A stretch of DNA of 64,000 nt from Peterkaempfera podocarpi (GCF_042466665.1 NZ_CP162102.1:5580001-5644000), one strand, 5' to 3'. Positions 18,103 through 28,900 are shown, counted from the first letter of the stretch. Notes: a model not told the origin generated them from the sequence alone. Translations and numbers: made by a program.

Positions 18103-18114
18103 CAGTCCGGACTG
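18103..18114. promoter_or_regulatory. Perfect palindrome, candidate operator for the MarR gene
   Basis: CAGTCCGGACTG reads the same on both strands and ends 11 bases before the MarR start, overlapping the probable leader. MarR proteins often bind such palindromes in their own promoters. This is inference from position; a perfect 12-bp palindrome can occur by chance in GC-rich DNA. Confidence 0.45.
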
Positions 18115-18125
18115 AAGGAAATAGC

Positions 18126-18584
18126 GTGGGGGCCATGGACGAGACCACTGGGGACATCTCCGGGTCGGCCGCTCGGGCGGCGCGCGATCTGCGGGTGGTG
18201 TTCAGCCGTCTGCGCAGGCGGCTCAGGGAGGTCTACGACACCGGGGAGCTCACCCCGTCGCAGACCTCCGTGCTCAGCCGGCTGGGGAAGGAGGGCCCCA
18301 CCTCGGCCAGCGTGCTCGCGGCCGCCGAACGGGTCCGCCCGCAGTCGATGGCGGCCACGCTCGCGGCGCTCGACCAGCACGGGCTGATCGAGCGCAACCC
18401 CGACCCCGAGGACGGCCGCCGGCAGCTGGTCTCGCTGACTCCGGCCGGGCAGGAGCGCGCCGAGGGCACCCGCCAGGCCCGGGAGGAGTGGCTGGCCCGG
18501 GCCATGCAGGACCGCTACACCGAGGAGGAGCGGCAGACCGTCCTCCAGGCGATGGCCCTGCTGGAGAGGCTCACCCACCCGTGA
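18126..18584 (+). CDS. MarR-family transcriptional regulator
   Basis: A 152-residue DNA-binding protein. The winged helix-turn-helix is seen in SQTSVLSRLGKEG, SASVLAAAERVRPQSMAATLAALDQHGLIERN and the wing DPEDGRRQLVSLT, exactly the MarR layout. The GTG at 18126 is preferred over the ATG at 18135 because AAGGA lies six bases before it. It is flanked by a perfect 12-bp palindrome upstream and a 27-bp hairpin downstream. It probably represses its own promoter and perhaps a neighbour, responding to a phenolic or oxidative ligand; the ligand is unknown. Confidence 0.88.
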   Translation: MGAMDETTGDISGSAARAARDLRVVFSRLRRRLREVYDTGELTPSQTSVLSRLGKEGPTSASVLAAAERVRPQSMAATLAALDQHGLIERNPDPEDGRRQLVSLTPAGQERAEGTRQAREEWLARAMQDRYTEEERQTVLQAMALLERLTHP

Positions 18585-18809
18585 TCCCGGCGCCCGCGTG
18601 CAGCGCCGGGATGCTGCGCCGGGCCCACCGCGGGACCCGTCCGAGGGCTTCGGCTGCTCGCTGACCACCTGAGCGGCCACCTCGGGCGCTCCCCGTGGAT
18701 GCCGGTGCAAGGCTCCGCCCGGGCCGGAGCGGCACCACGGCCGGGATCGTCGGAGTGCCGCCGGGATCCGCGCCCGAGCGGGTCCGTCCGTAGGCGCCCG
18801 GACCCGCGC

Positions 18810-18866
18810 CCCGATGTGCCGGTGCCGCGGGGGCAGCTGCTGCCCCCGCGGCACCGGCACATCGGG
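18810..18866. terminator. Long bidirectional terminator hairpin
   Basis: A perfect 27-bp stem (18810-18836 with 18840-18866) with a 3-base loop sits between the convergent MarR and MauE-like genes, so it can stop transcription from both sides. The remainder of the 324-base gap 18585-18908 shows nothing else of note. Confidence 0.8.
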
Positions 18867-18908
18867 CGCCGGGACGTCGGGTCGTCGGGCCGTCAGGTGC
18901 CCGGGCCG

Positions 18909-19820
18909 TCAGGTCGCCAGCGGGAGCACGGTGAGCGCCGTGCGTACCGGGATGTCGGGCGGACCGACGGGCAGTTGCTCGTCCGTGCGGTCGTCGATGA
19001 CGGCGACGCGCACCGAGGGGATGGGCGAGGTGTCGGCGGAGGCTGCGGCGTCCAGCGCGAAGAGCACACTGACCGGCCGGGCGCCGTCCGCGTCCTGGTG
19101 CAGCCCCGAGAACCTGAGGATGCGCCAGCCCCCTTCGTCCCAGTGGTCGAGCAGCGCCGACCGGACGACGGGTGCCGCCGACTGCCAGGCCAGCGACCGC
19201 TCCAGCAGCTCCACGGAGGTGGCCACCGGCACCCGTCCGGTGCCCCCGCTGCGGGCCAGCGGGTGCCCCAGCACACGGACCCTGGCCCTGCGCAGTGGCA
19301 GCAGCCACAGATGGTCGAGGTCGGTGGAGAGCGCCGCCAGCACCACGGCCGTGGCGAGCACGGCCACGGCTGCGGCCGAGGGGTGCGCCGCGACCTGGCC
19401 CCACCAGGTCGCACCGGAGGCCGCAGCGGCGGCGCCGCCGGCCAGGACCAGGCCTGCCCGGGCGAAGGAGCGCCAGGTGATGGGACCGCTGTCCCGTGCG
19501 GAGCACCCGCAGGAGGACTCCGGCGCCGCCACCCGGGCGTAGCCGAGATAGCCGAGGAAGCCGGCCCCCAGGGCGGCTGTCGCAGCCCCTGGCAGTGCGG
19601 GGGCGGGTGAGGCCGACAGTGCGGCGCCCACCAGGAGTTCCACCGCGCCGACGGCACGCAGGGCGAGGGTCGCCCGCCGTGCGCCGCCGCCGAGGATGCG
19701 GGCCAGGGCGGTGCCGGCGGCCTGCCGGGCGGTGTCCCGGCCGAAGACCTTGGCCGCGCCGCCCACGGCGAGCAGCACACCCAGTACCGGCGCGGCGGAG
19801 GCTGAGAGCAGTGTGAGCAT
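18909..19820 (-). CDS. MauE/DoxX-like redox-associated membrane protein
   Basis: A 303-residue protein with four to six hydrophobic segments. The N-terminal LLAVGGAAKVFGRDTARQ and ALRAVGAVELLVGAAL segments are typical of the MauE/DoxX-like family, and the motif ESSCGCSARD marks the conserved cysteine pair of that group. MauE is needed for maturation of the disulfide-rich methylamine dehydrogenase small subunit; relatives take part in thiol redox work in the envelope. The C-terminal 100 residues form a soluble domain of unknown role. It lies 13 bases behind the Tat-protein gene, which itself follows a 16-cysteine protein, so disulfide handling of that protein is a reasonable inference. Confidence 0.75.
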   Translation of the reverse strand: MLTLLSASAAPVLGVLLAVGGAAKVFGRDTARQAAGTALARILGGGARRATLALRAVGAVELLVGAALSASPAPALPGAATAALGAGFLGYLGYARVAAPESSCGCSARDSGPITWRSFARAGLVLAGGAAAAASGATWWGQVAAHPSAAAVAVLATAVVLAALSTDLDHLWLLPLRRARVRVLGHPLARSGGTGRVPVATSVELLERSLAWQSAAPVVRSALLDHWDEGGWRILRFSGLHQDADGARPVSVLFALDAAASADTSPIPSVRVAVIDDRTDEQLPVGPPDIPVRTALTVLPLAT

Positions 19821-19833
19821 CCCGACCTCCGGG

Positions 19834-20466
19834 TCAGTGGCCGACGGTCATACGGGCGATGTCCACGCTGCCGTCCTCGGGCCGCCAGGCCCCGAGCACC
19901 TGCACCGACTGCCCGATGCGCACCTGGGACAGGTCGGAGGTGAGGGCCCCGGCGAGATAGGAGGCGGTGGTGGTGCCGTGCACCACGCGTCCGACCAGGC
20001 CGTGGGCGCCATGGGCGAAGTGCAGGCGGTCCTTGGCGATGCCCCGCACCGTCACTGCCAGGTTGACGATGTTGACCCAGATCGCGTCGGCGGCGATGGT
20101 GCCGTCGGGCATGGGGACGCCACGTGCGTAGAGGCCGTCGCCGACCTTGACGGCGTCCGCCGTGGTGGGCTCCAGCTTCCAGATGCTGGTGGCGTTGGTG
20201 AGCTGGATGAGGTGCTGGCCGCCGTTGGATGCGGCGACCTCCAGGACGCTGCCGTTGATGGCGGTGATCCGGCCCTCGGCGAAGGCGGCCGCGGCGATCG
20301 CCGGGTCCAGCGACGGGGTGGGCGCCGCGAAGGCGGCGTCCGCGTCGAGCCCGCCGAGGGCCGACGCGCCGACGATGGTGGCGCCGCCCAGGGCAGCTGT
20401 GGTGAGGAAGCGGCGGCGGTCGAAGCCTCGGCCGCCGGAGGCTGATGTGCTGCGGGGGGTGCTCAT
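19834..20466 (-). CDS. Tat-exported protein of unknown function
   Basis: A 210-residue protein with a twin-arginine signal: FDRRRFLTTAALGG at about residues 15-28, a hydrophobic core and a likely cut after AAFA. The mature part consists of beta strands with repeated small-barrel motifs (GRITAINGSVLEVAA, VKVGDGLYARGVPMPDG, IGQSVQVLGAWRPEDGS), reminiscent of DUF5666-type proteins. It should be folded before export. It lies between the Cys-rich protein and the MauE-like gene with gaps of about 14 bases, in one operon. Because the Cys-rich protein has no signal of its own, this Tat protein could carry it across, which is speculation. Confidence 0.7.
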   Translation of the reverse strand: MSTPRSTSASGGRGFDRRRFLTTAALGGATIVGASALGGLDADAAFAAPTPSLDPAIAAAAFAEGRITAINGSVLEVAASNGGQHLIQLTNATSIWKLEPTTADAVKVGDGLYARGVPMPDGTIAADAIWVNIVNLAVTVRGIAKDRLHFAHGAHGLVGRVVHGTTTASYLAGALTSDLSQVRIGQSVQVLGAWRPEDGSVDIARMTVGH

Positions 20467-20480
20467 GGCCGGGCCTCTCC

Positions 20481-20903
20481 TCACTCGTAGATGTAGACGG
20501 GCAGCATGCCGGAGCTGAGGTTGCCTATCGCGGAGTAGGCGGCGGGGGTGAGGTCGATGACCCGGTTGGTGCGGCAGGTGCCGTTGCAGCAGGTGGCCTC
20601 GCCGCAGAAGCTCTTGGTGCGGGGGCCGCAGTCGGAGACGGTGACGCACACCGAGGCGCCGGAGCACTGGTGCTTGACCGTCATCACGGAGCCGCAGCCG
20701 CGGCGGGGGATGGACTCCCCGCAGAGGTCGGGACGGGTGATGTTGAAACAGGCGGCTGAGGCGTTGGGCCATGCCGCCTGGTGGGCGCTGGACTGGCAGG
20801 TGCCGCAGGCACCCGTGCCGGCGCTGCTGCACGGTCCCCAGGAGGAGCCGCAGCAGAACCAGGTGGCTTCGCCTGCCCAGAGGCTGGTGGATCCGCAGGC
20901 CAT
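20481..20903 (-). CDS. Cysteine-rich protein (16 Cys), DPBB/RlpA-like C-terminus
   Basis: A 140-residue protein containing 16 cysteines, including two CC pairs and a CxxC (ACGTC). No signal peptide is visible; AGGAG precedes the ATG. The C-terminal segment VIDLTPAAYSAIGNLSSGMLPV resembles the closing strands of double-psi beta-barrel proteins (RlpA/expansin type), and GEATWFCCGSSWGPCS fits the start of that fold. Many disulfides would need to be formed, most likely outside the cytoplasm. It is the first gene of an operon with a Tat substrate and a MauE-like protein, the same logic as disulfide-rich periplasmic dehydrogenase subunits. Enzyme activity is not evident. Confidence 0.65.
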   Translation of the reverse strand: MACGSTSLWAGEATWFCCGSSWGPCSSAGTGACGTCQSSAHQAAWPNASAACFNITRPDLCGESIPRRGCGSVMTVKHQCSGASVCVTVSDCGPRTKSFCGEATCCNGTCRTNRVIDLTPAAYSAIGNLSSGMLPVYIYE

Positions 20904-21384
20904 CGACGATCTCCTTGCTTGTGGAGAGCATGACAAATCCAGCCTCGGATGAGGTCCGGACCGATGGTGCTGGGTGGGCCGCCGTGCGGCGCGAGAGCGG
21001 TGCGCCGTGCCGTGTGCCACAGGGCGGGGCGGCCGTTCGGATGCGCCCGTGCTCAAGCGGTTCTCAGGCGGGGGGTGCGGCGAGCGCCGCCCCCTGGACG
21101 AACAGGTCCATGATGCATAGGTCTACGCGGGTCTACCAGAGGCAGCGCCGCCCGGTTCCGCTTCCCCCGGCGCCCTCGCTGCTCAGCCCCGACACACCCG
21201 CCGACCGTGTTCGGCCACGGTGAACTCCCGCCGCCCCTCGGCCGCCCGCGCCCGCCGGCCGCCCGCGCCCGCCGGCCGCCCGCAGCCGCCGCGCGGCCGG
21301 GAGCCGCCCGGACGGCCTGAGCGGCCCGCTGCCTGAGCGGATCGGACGGCCCGAGCGGCCCGGACGGTCGGGCCGGCGGCCGGA
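20904..21384. other. Intergenic region upstream of the Cys-rich operon, downstream of the NRPS arm
   Basis: The 481 bases must hold the promoter of the Cys-rich operon. GGTCTAC occurs twice ten bases apart (21120-21126 and 21130-21136), read as GTAGACC on the transcribed strand and followed by TATGCAT, so it could be an activator site beside a -10 element. The right part holds GC-rich 17-bp repeats. Confidence 0.35.
21241..21291. repeat. GC-rich 17-bp tandem repeat
   Basis: Three copies of GCCGCCCGCGCCCGCCG follow each other (21241-21257, 21258-21274, 21275-21291, the last with two mismatches), about 95 bases behind the free C-domain gene. Function unknown; a possible slippage product. Confidence 0.6.
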
Positions 21385-22665
21385 TCAGCCGAGCGGCGGC
21401 TGCGGCCCGGCTCCGGCCTCCGCGACGAGCAGGGACTCCATGTCGCGCAGGATCCGCTCCATCCCCGGGCGCGGGAGATAGCGGGTGTCGGCGGTGACGG
21501 AGACCTCCAGCGAGCCGGAGTCCGAGCCGGAGACATGGACGCAGAAGCGGCAGTTGAGCTTCTCCTGGCTGAGCGGCCAGCTGAGCGTGGTCTCCGGCAG
21601 CGCCCTGGCGATGTCCTCGGCGGGGCAGGGAGCGGGTCCGGGGTCGGCGAAACGCATGTCGTTGAAGCAGCAGCGCGGCTGCACCCAGTCCCCCGCCGCC
21701 CGGTCGAGCGGATCGTGGAAGGCACTACGGTACGCCCGCAGGGTGGCCGGTTCCGCCTCCCGCAGCAGCGCCCCGAAGTCCCGGTCCACATCGAGGGCGA
21801 ACAGCCCCTCCTGGGAGAGGGTGCTGACGATCCGGGTGGTGTCCCTGCGGAAGCGGTTGTTGACGATGGGCAGCACCGCGCAGGTCCCGCGCCCGGTGTG
21901 CCGGCCCACCAGGGCGGCTGTCGCGGCGAGCAGCACGGTGGAGGTGGAGGTGCGGTGCCTGGCCGCCACGGCGCGGACGGCGAGACCCAGCGCGGGGGAG
22001 GTGAGCTGGGCCCGCCAGACCGGTGGCTGGGCCTGGTCCTCGCTGAACCGGTCGAACATCGCCTGGCGGGGGAAGTCCTCCCACAGCTCGGCGGCACGCC
22101 GCGCGGTCCGGCGTCCGTCCGGGCCGGCCTGCCAGTGGGCGAGGTCCAGCGGGCTCGGGGCCGGGGCTGCGGCTTTGAGGGAGGCCGCACCGCGCAGGAT
22201 CAGCATGCGCAGGTCGCGGACCGCGATCTCGGAGCCGAGCCCGTCGGTCGCCATATGGCAGAAGGCGAGCACCACATGGCTGATCCACTGCCCCCTGGTC
22301 ACCAGGGCGACCCGCAGCGGCCAGTCCGCGGCGTAGTCGTAGCGGTCGGCGGTGAGGGCGGCCAGGACGGTGTCGGGATCCTCGGCGGTGAGCAGGACGG
22401 GCAGCCCTCCCCGGTCGGCCAGCCGCTGGAGCGGCTGCGGGCCGTCCAGGTCCAGCCGGGTGCGCAGGGCGCCGTGCCTGGCGACCAGGGCGGCGAGCGC
22501 GGTGGCGATCTGGTCCGCGGTCCTGGTGCCGGGGACCGCGAGGATCCGCCCGAAGTTGAAGTAGTGGTCGTCCGGGGCGGTCTTCCCGATGGCGTCCCAG
22601 ATGGCGCTCTGGCCCCAGGTCAGCGGTGCGGTGCCGCGGTCCGGCGCCGTGAAGTCGACGATCAC
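21385..22665 (-). CDS. Stand-alone NRPS condensation-domain protein
   Basis: A 426-residue protein that consists of one condensation-type domain. The active-site motif HHxxxDG reads CHMATDG (residues 136-142): the catalytic second histidine (His137) and the Asp are kept while the first His is Cys. The DFGAL-type and SWPLSQEKLNCRF segments near the C-terminus fit the family. Free C domains join carrier-bound units, release products by amide or ester formation, or act as noncatalytic recruiters. It overlaps the free carrier protein gene by four bases and is the last gene of the minus-strand NRPS operon, so it may act on that carrier or release the chain. Confidence 0.8.
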   Translation of the reverse strand: MIVDFTAPDRGTAPLTWGQSAIWDAIGKTAPDDHYFNFGRILAVPGTRTADQIATALAALVARHGALRTRLDLDGPQPLQRLADRGGLPVLLTAEDPDTVLAALTADRYDYAADWPLRVALVTRGQWISHVVLAFCHMATDGLGSEIAVRDLRMLILRGAASLKAAAPAPSPLDLAHWQAGPDGRRTARRAAELWEDFPRQAMFDRFSEDQAQPPVWRAQLTSPALGLAVRAVAARHRTSTSTVLLAATAALVGRHTGRGTCAVLPIVNNRFRRDTTRIVSTLSQEGLFALDVDRDFGALLREAEPATLRAYRSAFHDPLDRAAGDWVQPRCCFNDMRFADPGPAPCPAEDIARALPETTLSWPLSQEKLNCRFCVHVSGSDSGSLEVSVTADTRYLPRPGMERILRDMESLLVAEAGAGPQPPLG

Positions 22666-22910
22666 CGTGCCGCCAGGTGGGCGGCGAGCGCATCCAGGTC
22701 GTCCAGCAGCTCCCAGCCTGCGGCGTCCAGGTCGATCTCCACGTCGTACTCGCCCTCGACCGCGTCGACCAGCCGCATCCGGGACAGCGAGGTGAGGCCG
22801 AGCGCGGACAGCGAAGCGCCGCCACTGCGGGCCAGGTCCGCGGGGATCGCGCCGTCCGAGGACTCCTCGACGAGTTCGGCGAGCCGCTCCTTGATGGTGT
22901 TGCCGGTCAT
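22662..22910 (-). CDS. Free peptidyl/acyl carrier protein
   Basis: An 82-residue carrier protein. The phosphopantetheine site is Ser41 in LGLTSLSRMRL, in the usual position between helices I and II, and the acidic C-terminal helix is typical. It overlaps the NRPS stop upstream (ATGA) and the C-domain gene start downstream (ATGA), so the three proteins should be made in similar amounts. It could hold an extra building block for modification in trans or serve as the partner of the free C domain. No PPTase is present in the window. Confidence 0.85.
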   Translation of the reverse strand: MTGNTIKERLAELVEESSDGAIPADLARSGGASLSALGLTSLSRMRLVDAVEGEYDVEIDLDAAGWELLDDLDALAAHLAAR

Positions 22911-25900
22911 GGGCGTCCTCTCTCCAGCGGTCCGTCCGGCACGTCCCGGTCGGCCATCAGCAGTTCGGCGGCCTCGGCGTCGGAGAGCCGGTCGATCTCG
23001 GCGAACAGCTCCTCCTCCAGGGCCTGGGCGGTCCCCGCGACCGTGCTGCGGTCGAACAGGGTCCTGATCGGCAGGTCGACGTCGGTGGCAGCGCGCACCC
23101 TGGCGACCACCTTGACGGCCAGCAGGGAGTGCCCGCCCAGGCCGAAGAAGTCGTCGAAGGCCCCGACCCCGTCCACCCCCAGCACCTCGGCGAACACCCC
23201 GGCCACCAGGGCCTCGGCGTCGGTGCGCGGCGCGGTCCACTCCTGGTCCTGCCGGTGGGAGGGGGCCGGCAGCGCGGCGCGGTCGAGCTTGCCGCCGGGA
23301 GTCAGCGGCAGCGCGTCCAGCTGCACCCAGACCGCCGGCACCAGATGGGCGGGCAGCGCGGCGCGCAGCTGCTCGGCGACCGGCTCCGGGTCCCCGACGG
23401 TGTATCCGACCAGCGTCTGGCCGTGGACGGCGACGGCGCCGCGGCCGCCCAGCAGGGCTTCGATCTCGCCGGGTTCGATCCGGAAGCCGCGCAGCTTCAC
23501 CTGGTCGTCCTGGCGGCCCAGGAACTCCAGCCGGCCGTCGGCGCGGAGCCGGGCCCGGTCACCGGTGCGGTAGAGGCGTTCCCCGCCGATGACCGCGAAG
23601 CGTTCCGCGGTCAGCTCGGGCCGCCCCAGGTAGCCGTCGGCGAGCCCGGCGCCTCCGATGCACAGCTCTCCCACGGCCCCCGGGGGCACCGGCCGGTCCG
23701 CCGCGTCCAGCAGGGTGATCCGGGTGCCGCCGACGGGCCGTCCGATCGGGGGGCGCCCGCTCGGCGGTGTACCGCCGCCGAGGAGGTCGTCGGCGGTGGC
23801 GATGACGGTGGCCTCGGTGGGGCCGTAGGTGTTGACCAGCCGTATGCGCTCACCGAACCGCTCGCGCCAGCGCAGCACCGCCGCCTCATGGACCTGCTCG
23901 CCGCCGAGGATGACCAGGCGCAGGGTGTCGGGCCAGGCGATCTGGTCGATCTCCTCGACCAGCAGGTGCCAGTAGGCGGTGGGCAGGTCGAGGACGGTGA
24001 CGCCGTCGAGGTGGTCGGTCAGGGTGACGGCGCCGTCGGGGAGCAGCTCCAGCCGTGCTCCGGAGGCCAGCGCGGGGAAGATCTCCTCCACATGCGCGTC
24101 GAAGCTCAGCGAGGCGAACTGGACGACCCGGTCGGCGGGCCCCAGCCCGTAGTTCTCGCGCATCCAGGCCACCCGCTCGGCCAGCGCCCGATGGCCCACC
24201 AGGACGCCCTTGGGGACCCCGGTCGAACCCGAGGTGTAGATCACATAGGCGGTGTCCTGCGGACGGAACGTCCCACCGGCCTGCCGGGGCCCGTCCGGGG
24301 TGAGGACCACCGAGGCACCGCTGTCCTCGGTCATCAGCGCCAGCCGCTGCTCCGGGTACTCCGGGTCCAGCGGCAGATACGCGGCGCCCACCCGCCAGGC
24401 GGCGAGCATCGCGGCGACGGCGTCGGGCGTGCGGCCCAGACGGATGCCGACCACACCGCCGGGCGGCAGCTCAGCGGCGATCTCGGCGGCCCGGGCGTCC
24501 AGCTGCGCATGCTGAGCTGCTGGTCACCGCAGGAGAGGGCGATCGCGTCGGGGTGTGCCCGCACGGCGGCCGCGAAGAGCTCCAGGACCGCCGGGGTCTC
24601 GCCCAGCGGCGGTCCTTCGAGGACGGCGGGATCGTCCCCGGTCAGCAGCGGCAGTGCGGACAGCGGGGTGTCGGCGTGGTCGGGAAGGGAGCCCAGCAGC
24701 AGTCCGAGACGTTCGGCGAGGCGGACCGCGGTGTGCTCCTCGAAGAGCTCGGCGTCGTAGACGAGGGTCGGCACCAGCTCCCGGTCGTCCTGCCAGACCT
24801 CCAGCATCAGCTCGAACTTGGCCTGCTGGAAGCCGTGCTCGAAGGGTGTCCCGACCAGCCCGGCGAAGGCGTCCTCGTCCCGCGACGTCCCCTGGCTGTG
24901 CAGGATCGCCATGGTCTGGAAGAGCGGGGTGCGGGAGAGGTCGCGCCCCGGGCGCAGCTCCGCCAGCAGCTGCTCGAACGGGATCCCCTGGTGGGCGAAG
25001 GCCCCCAGGACGTCGCCGCGGGTGCGGTCCAGCAGTTCGGCGAAGGTCGGGTCGGCGGACAGGTCGCCGCGCAGCACCAGGACGTCGGTGAGATAGCCGA
25101 TGACGCCTTCGAGTTCGAGCCGGTCCCGTCCGGCGGTCGCGGTGCCGACCATGATGTCGTCGGCGCCGGTGTGCCGGGCGAGCAGCACCTGGTACGCGGC
25201 GAGCAGCACCATGAACAGGGTGCACTGGTGGCCGCGGCCCAGCCGGGTGAGCGCGGCGGCCTGCGCGGGGTCGAGCGGGACGCGTACCGAGGCACCGCGC
25301 CTCGCCGGCACGGAGCTGCGCGGTCGGTCGGTGGGCAGGTCCAGCTGCGGGGGGTCGGCCAGTCGCTCGCGCCAGTGGTCCAGCAGTCCGGTGGTGTCCT
25401 GCTCCCGCTGCCAGGCGGCGATGTCGCCGAACTGCAGCGGGGCGGACGGCAGCGGGCGGCCCGAGTAGAGGGCGGCCAGTTCGTCGTGGAGGAGGTTGAG
25501 CGACCAGCCGTCGCCCAGGATGTGGTGCAGCACCAGGCACAGGACGTGGTCGTCCTCGGCGATGCGGATCAGGGCGGCGCGCAGCGGGGGTGCGGCGGTG
25601 AGGTCGAACGGGGCGTTGGTACGGGCCGCGACCAGCTCCAGTGCCTCCGCCTCGCCGGCGGCGGTCGGCGTCTCCAGCGGCACCGGTCCGGGCGGGGCGA
25701 TCCTGGTGACCGGGCCACCGTCCACCTCGGGGAAGCTGCTGCGCAGAATCTCATGACGAGCCGTCAGTTCATTGAGTGCGCTGTGCAGTGCGCCCTGGTC
25801 GAGCTGTCCCTTCAGCCGGGTGACCAGCCACATGTTGTAGGCGGCGTCGGCCGGGTCGAGCCGGTGCAGGAACCACAGGCGCTGCTGGCTCCAGGAGAGC

Positions 25901-28900
25901 GGTGCGGCGCTGCCGGCCGGGCGCGGGCGGGGCCCGTCGGTGGCATCGGGGGATCCGGACTCCAGCAGGGCGGCGATCAGTTCGGCGGTCGGGCGGTGGA
26001 AGAGCTCACTCACCGGCAGCCGGGTACCGGTGAGGGCGGAGATCCGGGCGGCGGCCATCGCCGCGCGCAGTGAGTGGCCGCCCAGGGCGAAGAAGTCGTC
26101 GTCCGCCCGGACGTCCTCGACGCCGAGGACATCGGTGAAGACGGCGGCGACCAGCCGTTCGTGCTCGGTCCGCGGCGGCCTGCCCGCCGGACGCTGCTCG
26201 GCCTGCGGATAGGGCAGGGCGCCCCGGTCCACCTTGCCGTTGGGGGTCAGCGGGAGTGCGTCGAGGCGGACGAAGCGCGCCGGGACCATGTAGCCGGGCA
26301 GCTGTCCGGTGAGATGTCCGCGCAGCGCCTGCGGATCGGGCTCGCTGTCCGGCTCGGCGGTGTAGAAGGCCACCAGGGTCTCGTCGGCGACACCGGCCAC
26401 CGCCTGGCGGACACCGGGGTGTGTCTCCAGGGCCGCGCCGATCTCGCCGAGTTCGATGCGGTGGCCGCGCAGCTTGACCTGGTTGTCGGTGCGGCCGAGG
26501 AACTCCAGGGTGCCGTCGGGCAGTCGGCGGACCAGGTCGCCGGTGCGGTACACCCGCTCGCCGGCGTGGGTGACGAACCGGTCGGCGGTCAGCTCGGGCC
26601 GTCCGAGGTAGCCGTCGGCCACTCCGGCGCCGCCGATCAGCAGTTCACCGGGGACTCCGATCGGCACGGGGGAGCCCTGGGCGTCGACCACATGCACGGT
26701 GGTGTTGGCGATCGGCCGGCCGATGGAGACGCGGTCCGGGTGCCGCGGCACCTCCCAGGCGGTGGACCAGATGGTGGTCTCGGTGGGCCCGTACACATTG
26801 ACCAGCCGGTCGACGCGGGAGCGCAGTTCGGCGGCGAGTTTCTGCGGCAGGGGTTCGCCGCCGGTCAGGGCGGTGACCGGTGGGAGGTCGCCGGTGAGCA
26901 GGACCCGCCAGCCCGAGGGGGTCGCCTGGACGTGGGTGACACCCTCGTCGGTGATCAGCCGGGCCAGGGCGGCGCCGTCGCGTGCGGTGTCGCCGCCCGC
27001 GACGACCACCCGGCCACCGGTGACCAGCGGTAGATAGAGCTCCAGCGCGGAGATGTCGAACGCCAGGGAGGTGAGGGCCAGCCAGCGGTCCTGCGGCGCG
27101 GAGCCGACCAGCGACCGCATGGCGTGCAGGAAGTTGGCCAGGGCGCGGTGCGGGACCACCACACCCTTGGGCTTCCCGGTCGACCCCGAGGTGTACAGGA
27201 CGTAGGCGGTGTCCTCCGGACGCGGCCGGGCCACGGCCGCCTCCGGGTCCGGCTCCGCGCCGTCGAGGACATGGGCCAGATCGGCGTCGTCCAGGACCAG
27301 GGCAGCTCCGCAGTCCTCGATCACATAGGCGATGCGTGCCTCGGGGTAGTCCGGGTCGATCGGGACATAGGCGGCCCCGGCCATCGCCACCCCGAGCAGT
27401 CCGACCAGCGTCCGGGCGCCGCGTGCACCGCGCACCGCGACCCGTGTGCCCCGCCCGGCGCCGCGCCGGGCCAGCTCCCCGGCGAGCGCCGCCGCAGCGC
27501 CGACCAGGGTGCGGTAGGTCAGGACGTCGGTACCGCAGACCACGGCGACGGCGTCGGGGGTGGCCCGGGCCTGTTCCAGCACCAGGTCGACAAGGGTCGC
27601 CCCGGGCAGGTCGGCGGCGGTGTCGTTCCAGGCCGCCAGCTGCCGCAGCTCGTCCGGCGGCAGCAACTGCAGGCGGCTGACCGGCTGGGCGGGGTCGGCG
27701 AGGACCGAGGTGAGCAGCTGCCGGAACCGTGCGGCCATCCGCTCCACGGTGTCCCGGTCGAACAGGTCGGTGCTGTAGATCAGTACCGCCTGGAGCGCGC
27801 CCCCGTCCAGCTCGTAGAGGTCGAGGGAGAGGTCGCAGCGGGCGGGGTGCCAGCCGTGCGGGAAGGGCTCGGCGATCAGACCCGGCAGCGGGTCGTTGAC
27901 ATCGCCCTGGGTGTGCAGGGCGAAGAGCGCCTGGTAGAGCGGTGTACGGCTGAGGTCGCGCTCGGTGGTGAGGGCGCCGACCAGCAGCTCGAAGGGGACA
28001 TCGGGGTGGGCGAGCGCCCCCAGGACGCTGCTGCGGGTGGCCCGCAGCAGGTCGCCGAAGGCGGGGTCGCCGGTGACGTCGCAGCGCAGCACCATGGTGG
28101 TCGACAGAAAGCCGATCACCCGCTCCAGCTCGGGCCGGCCGCGTCCGGCGGAGGGCGTGCCCACGCAGAACTCGCCCTGCCCGCTGTGCCGGGCGAGCAG
28201 CACCTGGTAGGCGGCGAGCAGCACCATGTACGGGGTGCAGCGGGACCGGCGGGCCAGCTCCCGTACGGCGTCCACCAGCTCGGCCGGGAGGTCGAAGCGC
28301 ACCTCGTCGCCGGCCGCGGTCCGCCGGGCGGGCCGTGGCCGGTCGGTGGGCAGATCGAGTACCGGGGCTCCGGAGAGCCGGTCGACCCACCAGTCGAGGC
28401 CGGCCGGCTCCTGCCCGGCCGCCGCGACCAGTTCGCTGTACTGCGGGGGCGCGGGCGGCAGCGGCAGGCCCGCGTAGCAGGCGGCGACCTCGGCCCGCAG
28501 GATGTTGAAGGACCAGCCGTCGCCGTTGATGTGGTGCAGCACCACGCTGAGGACGTGGTCGTCCTCGGCGATGCGGATCAGGGTGACCCGCAGCGGCGGG
28601 GCCGCGGCCAGGTCGAAGCGGGTGTTGGTCCGGGTGGCGACGACGGCCTCGGCCGCCTCGGCCGAGCCGGCGTCGACCCGTTCGACGGGCATCGGCGCGG
28701 GGGGCTCCACGACGGCCCGTGGCTCGCCGCCGACATCGGTGAACCGGGTGCGCAGGGCATCGTGCCGGGCCACCACGGCGGTGAAGGCCGCCGCCAGGGC
28801 GTCCGGGTCCAGCGGGCCGCGGAGCCGGTAGGTGTATGCGGTGTTGTTGGAGGGGTCGTCAGGATCGAACTGGTGCAGAAACCAGAGTCGCTGCTGGCCG

